Below the pieces are notes generated by a model that was given only the letters and a program-made list of their open reading frames with translations, made no database searches and was not told the origin of the DNA. From Callosobruchus maculatus (taxonomy: Eukaryota > Arthropoda > Insecta > Coleoptera > Chrysomelidae): a stretch of 64,000 bases of DNA. Below are positions 34,101 through 40,869 of the stretch, piece by piece (position 1 is the first letter of the stretch; each line of letters begins with the position of its first letter). The position numbers and the translations under genes were made by a program. The stretch covers positions 868,001 to 932,000 of the forward strand of contig CATOUR010000173.1 of NCBI GenBank assembly GCA_951848785.1, given 5' to 3'.

Positions 34101-35325
34101 AAATAGTTCTAAAATGTAGACCTTAGCTTTATCTACAGCTTTTTTGAAAGTTTTTTTTTGTATATCTGCCATAATAACGGAGGTATTTAACTTCGGAGTA
34201 TAAGTTAATTACCCTGTATAAAGTTTATTCAAAACTCTAAGCGACAGTGGCTTGCCCTTTGATAGGACTAGAGATTATAAAGGCAGTCCATTTCAAGTGT
34301 AAGCGTGCCAGGAGACCCACTTTGGCATTTCCGTCCTTTTTTTCTATTGGACGTTGACCGCTGCATCCGTATCCTAATTGGTGCCTACTTACGGAACACT
34401 AGCGAATTTTATAGCTGCTTTATAAATGCGAATCTACTATTTTTAGGATTACTTAATAGCAACGCTTTATTTCCGTCCGCGTGGACTTCACAGGTATTCC
34501 CAAACAGTAAGCAGTTTAGTGGATATTAAAAGATTACGATAAAGATAAGTGAACGCCGTGTCGCTTAAGAATTATTAATAAACTTTACATGGAGTTGAGC
34601 GCAAACGACAGGTATACTGTAACACAATGCTACTCACGACTATAAAGCTATTGAACAATCTATTGATTATGATGGTGGAGAACATGACAGAGCTGAGCGA
34701 TCTTAGTGGGTATGCTCAACTCAGTAGAGGTTCTTCGCCTGATAAGCAATATACATTTCTTTGAGAAAAAAACTAGTTTTGCGCTGCAGTAACGTATGCT
34801 CAAAACAACTATTTGTTGGTACTTCGCAAACTTCGCAAGTGGATGTAGATAACTTCTCTTATCCCGGAAACGCACATGACTTACCCACAATAATCAAGGT
34901 GTTGAAAAATATAAAAAATATCAACCTTTATGAAAAGCTTAAATCCCCGTACTGAGCTGGAATATTATCACCTTATCAATCAAAAAATATAGTTACTATT
35001 GGATTAGCTTTGAAAATAAACTGAGCCTCTAGGTGATCATAAATTACAAAAAAATTATAACAACAAACTAAGAGCGGCACTAAAAACGACACGTTGTAGT
35101 GAAAAACTCTACTTATTATGTGAAAAGTGCTTTTAAGCTTTGCGTTGAGACTGAAGATTACTGGGAAATCTGTTAATAGTTGTGAGATATGTTATAATTC
35201 GGCCAATCATTTTAGAGACAAAATCTTATAATAAGGCTCTTACCTGCATTATCTTTATTAGAGTGGATCAAAACATCACCTAACAGGTCTTTTATCAAGA
35301 ACGACTTGTGCTCTTGCATCGTCAT
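9939..35325 (-). CDS. NK-like/BarH-related homeobox transcription factor, three exons
   Basis: Joining 35325-35244, 16307-15995 and 10179-9939 gives 636 bp: 211 residues and a stop. All splice sites are canonical (GTAAGA/TTTCAG, phase 1; GTGAGC/TTACAG, phase 2). Residues 8-15 (SFLIKDLL) form an EH1 motif, F-x-I-x-x-L-L, used by NKL homeoproteins to recruit Groucho. Residues 30-78 are acidic, then Ser/Thr/Pro-rich, ending in a basic run. The homeodomain spans 80-139: F87, L95, F99, W127, Q129 (position 50), N130 (51) and R132 (53) are present, and the recognition helix reads VKTWYQNRRTKWKR, with Tyr at position 49 as in Bar-type proteins. The C-terminus has an alanine run. Expected role: nuclear DNA-binding repressor. 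From memory it most resembles the fly CG11085 (Bari-like) group; that assignment is inference. Confidence 0.92.
10221..13664. mobile_element. 3.4-kb foldback element with arms of about 0.9-1.2 kb
   Basis: Arms 10221-11080 and 12494-13664 are inverted copies. Outer ends are GGCGCTAGAGGTA and TACCTCTAGCGCC, and similarity runs inward to GGGCATGACAT. The right arm carries about 320 extra bp (roughly 13270-13600) absent from the left. The 1.4-kb centre (11081-12493) contains a chimeric coding remnant. Mismatches are scattered along the arms, so the palindrome is old enough to have diverged. No recognisable transposase in the arms defines a superfamily. It lies wholly within intron 2 of the homeobox gene. 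Confidence 0.85.
11196..12050 (-). pseudogene. Chimeric remnant: GCDTT-family protein fused to mariner-like transposase end
   Basis: The minus strand first shows degenerate pieces near 12050-11843 (RIDLIFDGYD, then NKLQLIRFLFAML). The 116-residue frame 11546-11196 then carries LHAVSGCDTTKGFSGK. This combination matches my recollection of a poorly characterised invertebrate family with a TGCDTTS motif. From about 11390 on, the same frame switches to RRGGTIAWPSRPPDLTPLDF, the C-terminal DDE/D-region signature of mariner/Tc1-like transposases. The join is in frame, but the upstream part is broken by stops. It occupies the unique centre of the foldback and was presumably captured there. Confidence 0.6.
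13896..14838 (-). mobile_element. Harbinger element, non-autonomous, TTA target duplication
   Basis: Ends are inverted: AACGGGGCACACACGG at left, CCGTGTATGCCCCGAA at right. TTA is directly repeated at 13893-13895 and 14839-14841. Further inward both ends keep GAGAC and CGCCGC/GCGGCGAG blocks. The 943-bp length is too short for a full transposase plus the Myb-like partner gene. It sits in intron 2 of the homeobox gene, in the same transcriptional orientation as its ORF fragment. Confidence 0.88.
14415..14696 (-). pseudogene. Harbinger transposase N-terminal fragment
   Basis: The 93-residue frame has a start codon, a Lys/Arg-rich segment (DKDKKKRSRKKW), then KWLTQRKSYSHMNFIREL and FLNYLRMDESSFNCIHDLI. 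This is the N-terminal pattern of PIF/Harbinger nucleases (R.W...R...G....L..EL, F..Y.RM....F..L...I). The frame stops before the catalytic DDE core, which normally needs another 200 or more residues, so the protein is truncated. Its position inside matched inverted repeats with a TTA duplication supports the family call. Confidence 0.75.
15145..15416. mobile_element. MITE of about 272 bp, AGCTGCGTAC ends
   Basis: Left end AGCTGCGTACACATCTGAG and right end CTCAGACGGGTACGCAGCT are inverted copies; similarity extends about 60 bp inward through ACACAC/TATGCA runs. The centre is rich in CG dinucleotides (CGCGCGCGAC) in an AT-rich intron. Flanks TCTGT and TTTGT are similar but not identical, so the target duplication is unsettled. 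It lies in homeobox intron 2. Confidence 0.65.
15995..16307 (-). CDS. Homeobox gene exon 2 (most of the homeodomain)
   Basis: The acceptor is ATTCTTTCAG at 16317-16308 and the donor is AG|GTGAGC at 15994. Incoming phase 1 completes GCA with exon 1; outgoing phase 2 leaves AG of an arginine codon. An in-frame ATG exists at 16324-16326 inside the acceptor tract, but the perfect phase match to exon 1 argues it is intronic. The exon encodes the acidic and Ser/Thr linker and homeodomain residues 1 to about 52, ending exactly after WYQNR. Confidence 0.9.
16853..18120. mobile_element. 1.27-kb foldback, CCGGGTGTCCC ends, TA-flanked
   Basis: Arms of about 515 bp (16853-17370 and 17605-18120) are inverted copies. 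Outer ends read CCGGGTGTCCCAGAATTTCC, with TA at 16851-16852 and 18121-18122. Small open frames on either strand are mirror images of the arms and not genes. The 235-bp centre contains a GC-rich hairpin (17564-17593). It lies in homeobox intron 1. The TA flank is compatible with a TA-targeting superfamily, but the ends do not identify one. Confidence 0.85.
17564..17593. other. GC-rich hairpin at the centre of the foldback
   Basis: CCCGTGTGC and GCACACGGG form a perfect 9-bp stem with a 12-base loop. The surrounding 60 bp (GGGCCGCGCC through GGGCGCC) is strikingly GC-rich against an AT-rich background and sits between the two arms of the 16853-18120 palindrome. Confidence 0.6.
18667..18913. 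mobile_element. MITE of 247 bp, CACCCGTATGCACCG ends, TAA duplication
   Basis: Perfect inverted ends CACCCGTATGCACCG and CGGTGCATACGGGTG are flanked by TAA at 18664-18666 and 18914-18916. GATTAG/CTAATC repeats fill the subterminal regions. A TAA duplication and a CACCG-containing end suggest the Harbinger group. No coding frame is present. Confidence 0.85.
19390..20000 (-). pseudogene. Penelope-like element C-terminal fragment (GIY-YIG region)
   Basis: On the minus strand, codons for RIYGVPCECGKVHIG followed by KRSLEARIKVH lie near 19950-19870. This is the Cys-rich entry of the GIY-YIG endonuclease that follows the RT in Penelope-like elements. Downstream, the 117-residue frame 19747-19394 has a basic Arg/Ser/Thr-rich tail (KPRRTKRHQELTHSAERG). 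A stop replaces the residue after VHIG and the RT domain is missing, so the piece is dead. A second copy of the same zinc/GIY segment is at 21379-21480 on the far side of a Tc1-like element. Confidence 0.72.
20546..21378 (+). pseudogene. Tc1/mariner transposase, frameshifted
   Basis: The 5' frame (20546-20824) encodes a helix-turn-helix start: FGRGRIIGQRERGASFRAIA, then an Arg-rich GARRRTTDQQDRHLRLLA segment as in Tc1-family DNA-binding domains. After frameshifts, the frame at 21084-21353 holds FQRDNARPHIARV (second catalytic Asp) and WPPRPPDLSPIEKV (third acidic residue, DxxPIE). TGA then replaces the conserved Trp codon before DWMGR. The region around the first Asp is scrambled. The 3' end is lost at the junction with Penelope sequence at about 21379, so no right terminal repeat is visible. 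Confidence 0.82.
21379..21480 (-). pseudogene. Second Penelope-like GIY-YIG scrap
   Basis: Minus-strand codons give IYGVPCECGKVYIGETKR without a stop, better preserved than the paralogous piece near 19900. It abuts the truncated Tc1-like gene directly. Confidence 0.65.
22104..23275. mobile_element. hAT-like non-autonomous region with AGTAGTT subterminal repeats
   Basis: The right end, read inward, is CAGGGCTAGGCAAAC, typical of hAT elements. Both end regions are crowded with AGTAGTTAACTAC-type motifs (22104-22330 and 23130-23275), which look like subterminal transposase-binding repeats. The left end starts CAGTAGTT rather than CAGGG and no 8-bp duplication is found, so the left tip may be lost. 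No transposase is encoded. Confidence 0.55.
22618..22755. repeat. Long near-perfect hairpin (61-bp arms)
   Basis: Arms 22618-22678 and 22695-22755 pair almost completely across a 16-base loop containing AAGTCGAAACGTCG. It lies inside the hAT-like region and could be a separate small foldback. If transcribed it would give a stable stem. Confidence 0.85.
23280..24460. other. No gene recognised
   Basis: A 130-codon plus-strand open frame (23796-24188) has no family motif and ends in a sequence (GGCGCGTACACAGGATTTTCG) that looks like a transposon end. I do not call it a gene. The rest is AT-rich intronic DNA. Confidence 0.4.
24467..24490. promoter_or_regulatory. Perfect 24-bp palindrome containing a CRE (TGACGTCA)
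   Basis: TAGGGCAGTGAC is followed immediately by its reverse complement, so the centre is TGACGTCA, the CREB/ATF consensus. A CCAAT box (AGCCAATCA, about 24500) follows 15 bp downstream, and the sequence is GC-rich to 24600. A coding exon with a start codon lies 560 bp downstream, so this may be its promoter. Confidence 0.5.
24641..24840. mobile_element. 200-bp MITE with GGGCTGTTCCAAATTA ends
   Basis: The ends CAGGGCTGTTCC and GGAACAGCCCTT are inverted, and complementarity runs almost the whole length around GATGATTGGTTGG/CCAACCAATCATC. CCGAAA occurs on both flanks (24632-24637, 24841-24846), suggesting an imperfect 8-bp duplication as in hAT elements. It sits between the putative promoter and the start codon at 25049. 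Confidence 0.75.
25049..25185 (+). CDS. First coding exon of an unassigned plus-strand gene
   Basis: ATG at 25049 in context AACAAGTATGG opens 45 codons plus two bases (MGKIDSGFTNADSDNLPKVD at the start), ending GAA|GTGAGT, an excellent donor in phase 2. The upstream 550 bp has a CCAAT box and CRE palindrome. The peptide resembles, from memory, the N-terminus of a large arthropod family in which a SGF..ADS..LPKVD start leads to a domain beginning RESYGD..VGYVQLKR. I could not find that next exon downstream, so the gene may continue across transposon-filled intron or be a duplicated first exon. It lies antisense within homeobox intron 1. Confidence 0.5.
25186..26150. other. Probable intron sequence, nothing recognised
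   Basis: AT-rich, following the GTGAGT donor. I looked for an exon continuing the phase-2 frame of 25049-25185 and found none that I can support. Confidence 0.35.
26150..27415. repeat. Tandemly duplicated dispersed repeat, three units of about 430 bp
   Basis: Three diverged units share CCTAAAACG..TAAAAACGAAGTTTGAG, GCGCCGCC.CTG.CACGATTT, CGCGTTTTCCATCCTC and AATGTTCGGATGGACC. The last unit ends GATTTTCGTTATGTAGACATC then TCCCCTCACCTATCGGTG. The same family recurs at 62860-63495. C-rich runs (ACCCCCCACCCCCC) mark unit junctions. No protein is encoded; the class is unclear. Confidence 0.75.
27218..27290. repeat. ACAG/ACCG tetranucleotide microsatellite
   Basis: Runs of ACAG interspersed with ACCG between ACGCGT and ACGGAAATGAG. 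The plus-strand open frame through it (RQTDRQTD...) is an artefact. The copy at 63355-63372 has only a short tract, so the array expanded here. Confidence 0.85.
28078..28280 (+). repeat. 5' LTR, first part
   Basis: It begins TGTAACATACTG and matches the 3' LTR at 32162 and the LTR at 44484-44824 through GATTCGATGAGGT. There a palindromic element interrupts it at the position of the LTR TATA box (TATATAAGG in the other copies). Confidence 0.8.
28281..29945. mobile_element. Palindromic CAGGGTG-type element inside the 5' LTR
   Basis: Outer arms (about 28281-28760 and 29455-29945) are inverted copies from TTAGTGT.AATTCTTCGAT through TATACAGGGTGTTGCG to ACGGCCGTTTGAAAG. A third partial copy at 29216-29445 lies between them, beside an inverted scrap of LTR (29115-29215). 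The copied scrap includes the exact LTR/element junction, so an inverted duplication followed insertion. No transposase is recognised. Confidence 0.75.
29115..30058. repeat. Inverted duplication spanning an LTR/foldback junction
   Basis: Segment 29115-29440 is the inverted copy of about 29730-30058, including the LTR bases (CACGTTTTTACTT), the GGCGCCAG junction and the start of the palindromic element. Only a rearrangement after the insertion can produce this. Confidence 0.75.
29946..30097 (+). repeat. 5' LTR, second part
   Basis: It resumes at GGCGCCATGAGTGGCG and ends GTAATA just before ATTGGTGTCGG, matching the GTGACA|ATTGGTGTC junction of the related LTR at 44484. The following 18 bases are the primer-binding-site position. 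Confidence 0.75.
30169..31033 (+). pseudogene. LTR retrotransposon gag, degraded
   Basis: Blocks match the better copy at 43140-44406: the MPV.. start, the RHSGVVAKPYPYNGKT motif near 30590, the SVLRDSAETLENICSSDLR block, and LNGQLQNRTQQAKEDLTTFA near 30870-30930. Several frameshifts and stops separate them. Homology ends at the codons for HKYIA (about 30990), before the zinc knuckle. Confidence 0.8.
31034..31880 (+). pseudogene. Captured coiled-coil coding segment inside the LTR element
   Basis: Three successive frames (31034-31321, 31309-31683, 31680-31877) encode almost uninterrupted Lys/Glu/Leu-rich heptads, e.g. LKKAENECDRVNDENAMLK and LDEVKKERNFYNKMKQM. Nothing here resembles protease, RT, RNase H or integrase, and the related LTR copy lacks it. 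It looks like part of a long rod protein of host origin joined between gag and the integrase tail. Small shifts join the frames, so it is not translatable as one protein now. The donor gene is not identifiable by eye. Confidence 0.6.
31955..32161 (+). pseudogene. Integrase C-terminal tail and polypurine tract
   Basis: Codons for YNPLRREGR, then after a shift CPRLQQYLE.PYLVTKRLNE and KPKVCDDRKIE, match the GPY/F module at the end of gypsy-type integrases (YNP..RKGR.PKLQ..WEGPY.V..R.N). The conserved WEG is replaced by LE-stop. AGAGGGGAAGA directly before the 3' LTR at 32162 is the polypurine tract. Confidence 0.75.
32162..32506 (+). repeat. 3' LTR
   Basis: It starts TGTACCATGCTGTATAG, contains the uninterrupted TACATATAAGGCGCCATG TATA region that is split in the 5' LTR, and ends near AAAAAGCGGCCAGC, short of the canonical tip. 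Divergence from the 5' LTR is clear, so the insertion is not recent. Confidence 0.8.
32520..32940 (+). pseudogene. C-terminal end of a non-LTR retrotransposon
   Basis: The 109-residue frame at 32595-32924 reads RLRLLVGLLSGHNTFKRHL, then a zinc-knuckle-like CARCGEEEEFSAHILCRC (C-x2-C, H-x4-C) and LEPENIR. This is the tail found after RNase H in R1/Jockey/I-type ORF2 proteins: LLTGH..L..HL, C..CG..EET..H.LC.C. Everything upstream of it is missing, consistent with 5' truncation. It abuts the 3' LTR of the preceding element. Confidence 0.8.
33075..34165. mobile_element. Inverted-repeat element with CAGGGTG-type motifs
   Basis: Segments 33075-33200 and 34035-34165 are inverted copies, sharing AAAAAAAACTTTC, AGCTGTAG.TAAAGCTAAG and GGTTATTGATAAAGTC.CGGCATACCAAAG. 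Internal copies of TACAGGGTG occur at about 33733, 33900 and 34030. No coding frame is recognised. Confidence 0.6.
34220..35243. other. Homeobox intron 1 near exon 1, no gene recognised
   Basis: Short open frames at 34305-34529 and 34761-34955 show no family motif. This stretch next to exon 1 has no obvious transposon ends, so it may hold regulatory DNA; that is inference. Confidence 0.35.
35244..35325 (-). CDS. Homeobox gene exon 1 (EH1 motif)
   Basis: ATG at 35325-35323 begins MTMQEHKSFLIKDLLGDVL; a second in-frame ATG at 35319 could also serve. The exon ends GATAATGCAG|GTAAGA, phase 1, and joins exon 2 to make the codon GCA. SFLIKDLL is a classic EH1 octapeptide and makes the link to the homeodomain exons 19 kb away convincing even without other evidence. 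Confidence 0.88.
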
Positions 35326-35650
35326 ACTAAATTCTGGATTGAAAACAAAACATTCACTAAGCTTTAATCACATTTTGTCACAATTTTTCCGGGCAGGACG
35401 ATATCGCAAAACTGTTTCAGTTCGCGCGGAGGCCGGTGACAGTTATCGTATTTAACAGGCGGTGGGGTATAAATGTCAAGTAAACAGTTCGTAAACCACA
35501 GCATCCCTTACCGAATGCTATTCAGCCACCGATCAACCCTCTTTCGGGACGAAAACACGCCCCTTTCAGCATAACGCTCCTCCCATCTTGTCTCCCCTTT
35601 CTCGCTCCACAGAGAAGCCACGGTAGACGGCAGTGATTGTCTAGATAGAG
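35326..35650 (-). promoter_or_regulatory. Probable homeobox promoter and 5' UTR
   Basis: This is the most GC-rich unique stretch nearby (TTCGCGCGGAGGCCGG, CGTCCCAGAAGG) and directly precedes the start codon on the minus strand. GGGGTATAAATG near 35467 is a TATA-like motif read on the plus strand; on the minus strand only CATTTATA is available. Placement is by position. Confidence 0.45.
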
Positions 35651-36417
35651 GAATTTCGCCGTCCCAGAAGGAAGATTGAGCAGAATATTAATTTATTTAC
35701 ACATTTAATCAGTGGCATACATCTTCATAGTACCTACAAGTGATATAGCTAAAAGGCAGTGACACAGTAGAGCATAGGAGTTGTGAAATTTAATAGATCT
35801 TAACGTTTTTATGAAACGGAGTAGGTACCTATTAAATTATTATGTGAGATTTCAGTGATCTAACAAGTAACAAGTCTCAAAAAGATTCAAGACTCAAACG
35901 GTTAGCTCTATTGTGTTTTGTTTTGCAAAATTATTATACACAGGGTGCCTATGCAATATGATTTCTAGTCAATTTAGTGAACTCAGTACTCAGTGCTCCC
36001 CACTCATGGCACCCGTTATCATTTTGCACAGCATACAGCGATACCGATTTCGATTTTCTAAGATCGCATTACGAGTATCTCATGGAGCGAAGAAATAGTA
36101 TGAGTTCCCCTCGGTATGAAGTAGTTGCTTTGCTTCCTATTACAAGCTATGTCAAAAAGTTGGCGCAATACATTGAGCAAATCGACTTGTGTTTTGTGTT
36201 AAGCAATACCACCCCACCATAACACTATATGGATATGTACATCTACAGAATGTACATTAGATATTCCATTTTGAACATGTATAATATGAATATTCATAGG
36301 ACGTTGAATGTACATATGAAAAATGATATACACTAGTGTAATGTGTAATATACCATGTATATTCACGTTGGTATATTCATATGTATATATACATAAGACG
36401 TTGGTCCAAATATCATA
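35651..36417. other. Upstream region, no gene recognised
   Basis: The frames at 35913-36098 and 35977-36222 overlap in different phases without motifs. 36230-36415 is rich in GTATATTCATATGTATA-type repeats. Confidence 0.35.
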
Positions 36418-37480
36418 TACAGGGTGTTCCTTAATGATATGCGAATATTCAAGGGAGTAAATCTACATGAAAAATTAATGATAGTTTGTTTATGTTTATG
36501 ATAGTATGGTCCAAAAATGTACCGTTCCGAAAATACAGGGTGTTAAAGTTTAAAGAAAAAAATGGAAATTAATTAATATTTTTAAAACCGCTGAACATAT
36601 TTCAATGATATTTGGCACACAGTAATAGTAAACAGAAGTGCACATTTTTCAGTACATAAATAATTTTCAGTTTCAGTAGTGGCGTGCGTACGGGCAACAG
36701 CTTTGATATTTTTGAGGAAAAAATGATACGCCAATGGTTTTTTCCGGAATAAAAATTATCTTCGAATTTCCCATTTAATTCGGAAAATAACAGCTCTCTT
36801 GAGCTAATTTCCTCCTATGCGCCGTTATTGAGTAAAAAATTAAAAACTCGTTGTCCGAGAAAGCTAAGGTAGTTATTAAAGAATACAATATTGAAAAAAT
36901 GAAAAATATAAATCGCAACGAACAGATCTCAATTACAAACTGACAGGAAAATGGCAAGTGTAATAAACAATTGTCATATTTCATGGCAACTAGATCTATG
37001 GAAAAATATTGTATTCTTTAATAATTACCTTAGTTTTCTCGGACAACGTACAAGAGTTTTTACTTTTTTACTCAATAGCGGCGCATGGGAGGAAATTAAC
37101 TCAAGAGAGCTGTTATTTTCCGAATTAAATGGGAAATACGAAGATAATTTTTATTTCGGAACAAAGCATTGGTGGATCATTTTTTTCCTCAAAATATCAA
37201 AGTTGTTGCCCGTATGCACGCCACTACTGAAACTGAAAATTATTTATGTACTGGAAAATATGCACTTCTGTTTACTATTACTATGTACCAAATACCATTA
37301 AAATATGTTCAGTGGTTTTAATAATATTAATTAATTTCCATTTTTTTTCCTTAAACTTTAACACCCTGTATTTTCGTAACGGTACATTTTTGGACCATAC
37401 TCTATAAAGCAAACTATCATGAATTTTTCATGTAGATTTACTCCCTTGAAGTTCGCATATTATTAAGGAACACCCTGTAT
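36418..37480. mobile_element. 1.06-kb foldback, TATACAGGGTGTTCC ends
   Basis: Arms of about 490-520 bp (36418-36935 and 36990-37480) are inverted copies around a centre of about 55 bp. Ends read TACAGGGTGTTCCTTAATGA and its complement, with TA on both sides. A second internal ACAGGGTGTTAAAGTTTAA occurs 110 bp in from each end. The 116-codon frame at 36951-37301 is one arm read through and not a gene. Confidence 0.85.
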
Positions 37481-38173
37481 ACGTCTAGTAGTTTATGCAA
37501 GCGCTACGACAACGTCGACCACTAGCGCCGCCATTACTGATTTCTGGCCATTCCGCCGTTCGCATCCTTAGCCGTGGTTAGCGTGTGTACGCTGGTACTG
37601 GATATGCCTGATTACCTGATCGAGTGAAATATTGTCCAATATTACTAATCTTTTGGCTACCTACTGATAACACTAGTATCCAGCGTTTGGGTAAGTTGTA
37701 GGCGGGGCAAACCACCTACAACATTTGATTGCCTTGATTTCTCTGTGATTTCAGACATGTCATTCAATAGGAAAGAGATGACAATCACAGTAATTGATTT
37801 TGCCATTTATTATTATTGTGACTAGAAATTGAGCTAATAGAAAATGAACAATAAGGTTTGTTTAAATTTCTCCCGCAACATTGAACTATGCATGTGCATT
37901 AAAAGTACATAAGTGTACGTTTAATATATACCATGGATGTGATTTATATCTATTAGACGTTCATGCTCCATTTGTGGACATACCATCGAGGTAGAATCCT
38001 ATGGAGGCGCGATAACGTGGCTGAAAGCAGGTGCAGGTTGGCCATATTGATTCGACACTTATGTCCAACAGCTGACGTTTCTTTGAAAATTACGTGTTTG
38101 CTTTTTTTGAGTGTTTTTACTGAGATTTTTAGTTATTTTTAAGTGATATTCTAGTTAATTCATGAAGGAAATA

Positions 38174-38253
38174 ATGGTTTCATGTGCTTATCGTAGTTGC
38201 TCTAGCAGAGATGGCATGGATAAGAAGAAATCGACAGGAATTACATTTCATAG
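38174..38253 (+). CDS. THAP-domain N-terminal exon of the P-type element
   Basis: MVSCAYRSCSSRDGMDKKKS followed by TGITFHR has the THAP start: Cys, x4, Cys, then a G-[IS]-x-F-H-[RK] motif. It ends AG|GTGTAT, a donor at the place where THAP genes are often interrupted. The rest of the C2CH finger (the later Cys-His) is missing, so no functional finger is encoded by this exon alone. Confidence 0.7.
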
Positions 38254-38342
38254 GTGTATGTATGCAAAAAAATAACAATGTATAGGACCGCATTTGTAAT
38301 CTTTATCTCAATAAAGTGTAACGTATCGCAGCAATAATACAG

Positions 38343-38528
38343 TTGTATTATTCAATTGATGATGAATGTCGTCTCTACAAAGCCTGTTTTTTTCATATAC
38401 TTAACTATGAATTTCGCATTAGATTGAAAAATCAGCCCAATACTTCATATTTAAATCATCATTGTAATGTTTCAAAATTATTTACAGAAGAAAATGATCC
38501 GGCTCTGGCGAGGCGTCCATATTGTTAA
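38343..38528 (+). pseudogene. Probable C-terminal piece of a P-type transposase
   Basis: The 61-residue frame includes FRIRLKNQPNTSYLNHHCN and ends ALARRPYC just inside the right inverted repeat. Its position at the 3' end of the element and its basic RLKN start are what a last transposase exon would show, but the match is weak. Confidence 0.4.
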
Positions 38529-39171
38529 CACACTTGGCCACGCCTCCTGCTACCGTTTTTGTTATGCGAAATTGAACCTTATAGCGTCTCCTTTGGATTC
38601 TACCTCGATGGGACATACATAACCATTGATTCGACATTCATTGTACGTACAGAGTGACCTAATAAGAATGGACGCCGGCAATATCTCGGTAACCGTTAAT
38701 CATATAACTTTGAGCAAAAAATATTATAGGTAAATCGGCTGAGAGAAATTGCTGGAAATTATTTTCAAATTCTGCAAGTGGCCGCTAGGGGGCGCAACTG
38801 TTACGATCAATGAGAAAAACGGCTTTTTCTCAAAAAATGTGCAAGTAAAGGTATATTATAAATTCTACCATCATGTATACAGGAAAATTTATGATTTTTT
38901 TTGTTCATAGTTTTTTGCTCTATCTCGTAAGGTGGAGTGGTGGGGGAATGTCAAAAAAGTCTAATGGTCATAACTTTGGTATGAATTAACGGAATTAAAC
39001 AAGCTAGGTCTCGTTTGGAAGAGCTCTTCTTACCTAATAACCTGTTATATAAAAATTTTCCAAGTTTATCTTGACTTAGTAGCTACAGGGCGGTATTTGA
39101 TATCATGACAATTATTACGCATTATTACGAAAATCTTAACTGGTATGCTATATATCTTTCAACAAAGATGT

Positions 39172-39285
39172 TGTCACGACGGCCTCTTTTTCTTCCCCCG
39201 GGGAAACAAACTCGACGTAACTTTCACCGTTTTACTTCACAACTCGATACAATATCTCTTAACCTTATCTTAGGTACAACTCAAC
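39172..39285 (-). repeat. Truncated 3' LTR
   Basis: Nearly identical to 44484-44597 from TGTCACGACGGCC through CTTATCTTAGGTACAACTC, then homology stops abruptly. It marks the left boundary of the insertion in the palindrome arm. Confidence 0.85.
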
Positions 39286-39450
39286 CACAGATCACAGAAA
39301 CACTGATAGATATGAAACTGATATAGCCAATTGTCAAAAACTGTTCGTATCACACCCCCTAGCGTTTGCGATTGTAACTAAAGCTTATACAGGGTGTTAA
39401 CTTCAAAGGTGGCATTTGTTTATACTTGTATGAATGAATAATAATAGATG

Positions 39451-39676
39451 TTTACGCGGATCATGCCTCGGACTGGTTCAGGACTGATTCGAATGAAAAG
39501 CGCATCCGCATTATGATTAAGGACGTTCGTAGTATATAAATATTGTACGTAAGCTGACTCTATTTACATCACAGAATCAGCTTACATGAATTTACATACC
39601 GCGAACGCCCGTAGTCATACTGCTCATGCGCTTTTCACATTTCACCCGAATCAGTTTGGCACGTGATCCGTGAAAA
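39451..39676. mobile_element. Small inverted-repeat element
   Basis: The left (TTTACGCGGATCATGCC) and right (GGCACGTGATCCGTGAAAA) ends are imperfect inverted copies and both halves share GAAAAGCGCAT and GACGTTCG-type blocks. A 12-bp palindrome-like GTAAGCTGA/TCAGCTTAC pair is at the centre. Confidence 0.5.
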
Positions 39677-40869
39677 CCTGTAATAATAATAATTAGTAAT
39701 AGTGTCTTTATTCTTCCAAAAGCAACATAATAGTAAACTTTAATAACATAAAAAAAAATGAATATGCAATCAGAACAACCTCAAGGAGGAGTTCATCTTG
39801 ATGGTGTTCTTCCACTCAGCCCTTGCCAATATTAATACAATGAAAAATTATAAACAATTACTTATCCTAACTTAAAAACAAAACTATGTACAACATTGTA
39901 AAGCTGATCCTTGATTTACTTTTGCAACCAATTTAATATTAATTTGTTTACCAATTTGAGCAAATATAAAAAAATGCATAATGCACAAACAAAATAAACG
40001 TGAGCTGTATGTAGAAATTATTGTATTAACGTCCTTGGTAGAAATAATGTACAAAAGGTGATCTTTTTGAGTCTAACAGCATATTTATGACTTTTTATTT
40101 CTATTCAATTCATAAGCCGTCATTCAATATTCCTCACGTATAAACAATACATCGTGTGCTATTGTGCAATAAAATAAATACTATGATCCTTCTCTCAAAT
40201 TAGTGAAAAAAACCAAAAACATATAAGTATCTAATTTCTGAGACAAATTCTAGGAGATAAAAACCAAATAATTACTTGTATCCATACATTTATGTAGATT
40301 TATAATATAAATCAAAAGATATAAATGGCCCACTATTTGCTTTTAAGATTAAGTTAATGCATAATATTGTAACAAGAAGACTTTACAAATACTGAGAAAC
40401 AAATAAATTTCAAATATTTACTTTTACGCTACAAAAAAATTTTTGGGCAAAGAGTGATAATACTTTTTCAGCAACTTTGAAGCGCTCTTTATACTTGATC
40501 ATGTTTTTCTGCATCTTTCCCATCTTTACACTCCATTTTCTAATAGTTGTGTAAAACTGTTTAGCTTGTGGACTGGGTTGACTACTTCGATTGACATTAG
40601 CCAACCCTAAAACAGAATTCCGCCTAGAGACACCTACAAACAAATATAAACTAATTAGAAAAAGACATGGGTTGCCACCAAAAATATATATTTTTGAGGA
40701 TAACATCATTTTCCCAGTAAAAATCATTATAATTAATCGAAATATTCTGACTGATATGTTAGCACAAAAGAAAATTTGAAACATAATGTATCCATCAGTG
40801 GCAGTGGCAAGAAATTTTGCGTGGTCTCTTTTTTTTATATTTTACGTATATATACAGGGTGAATCCTAA

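Larger units (their letters stand above)
37984..38610 (+). mobile_element. P-superfamily element, internally deleted, 8-bp duplication
   Basis: Inverted ends CATCGAGGTAGAATCC are flanked by a perfect 8-bp direct repeat GGACATAC (37976-37983 and 38611-38618). Inside are a THAP-domain first exon and a frame resembling a transposase end. THAP domain, 8-bp duplication and CA-starting ends together fit the P superfamily. At 627 bp it lacks the catalytic region and must have been moved in trans. Confidence 0.85.

Noticed and set aside
36951..37301. 116-codon plus-strand frame
   Set aside because: It lies in one arm of a palindromic element with an inverted twin and has no family resemblance.
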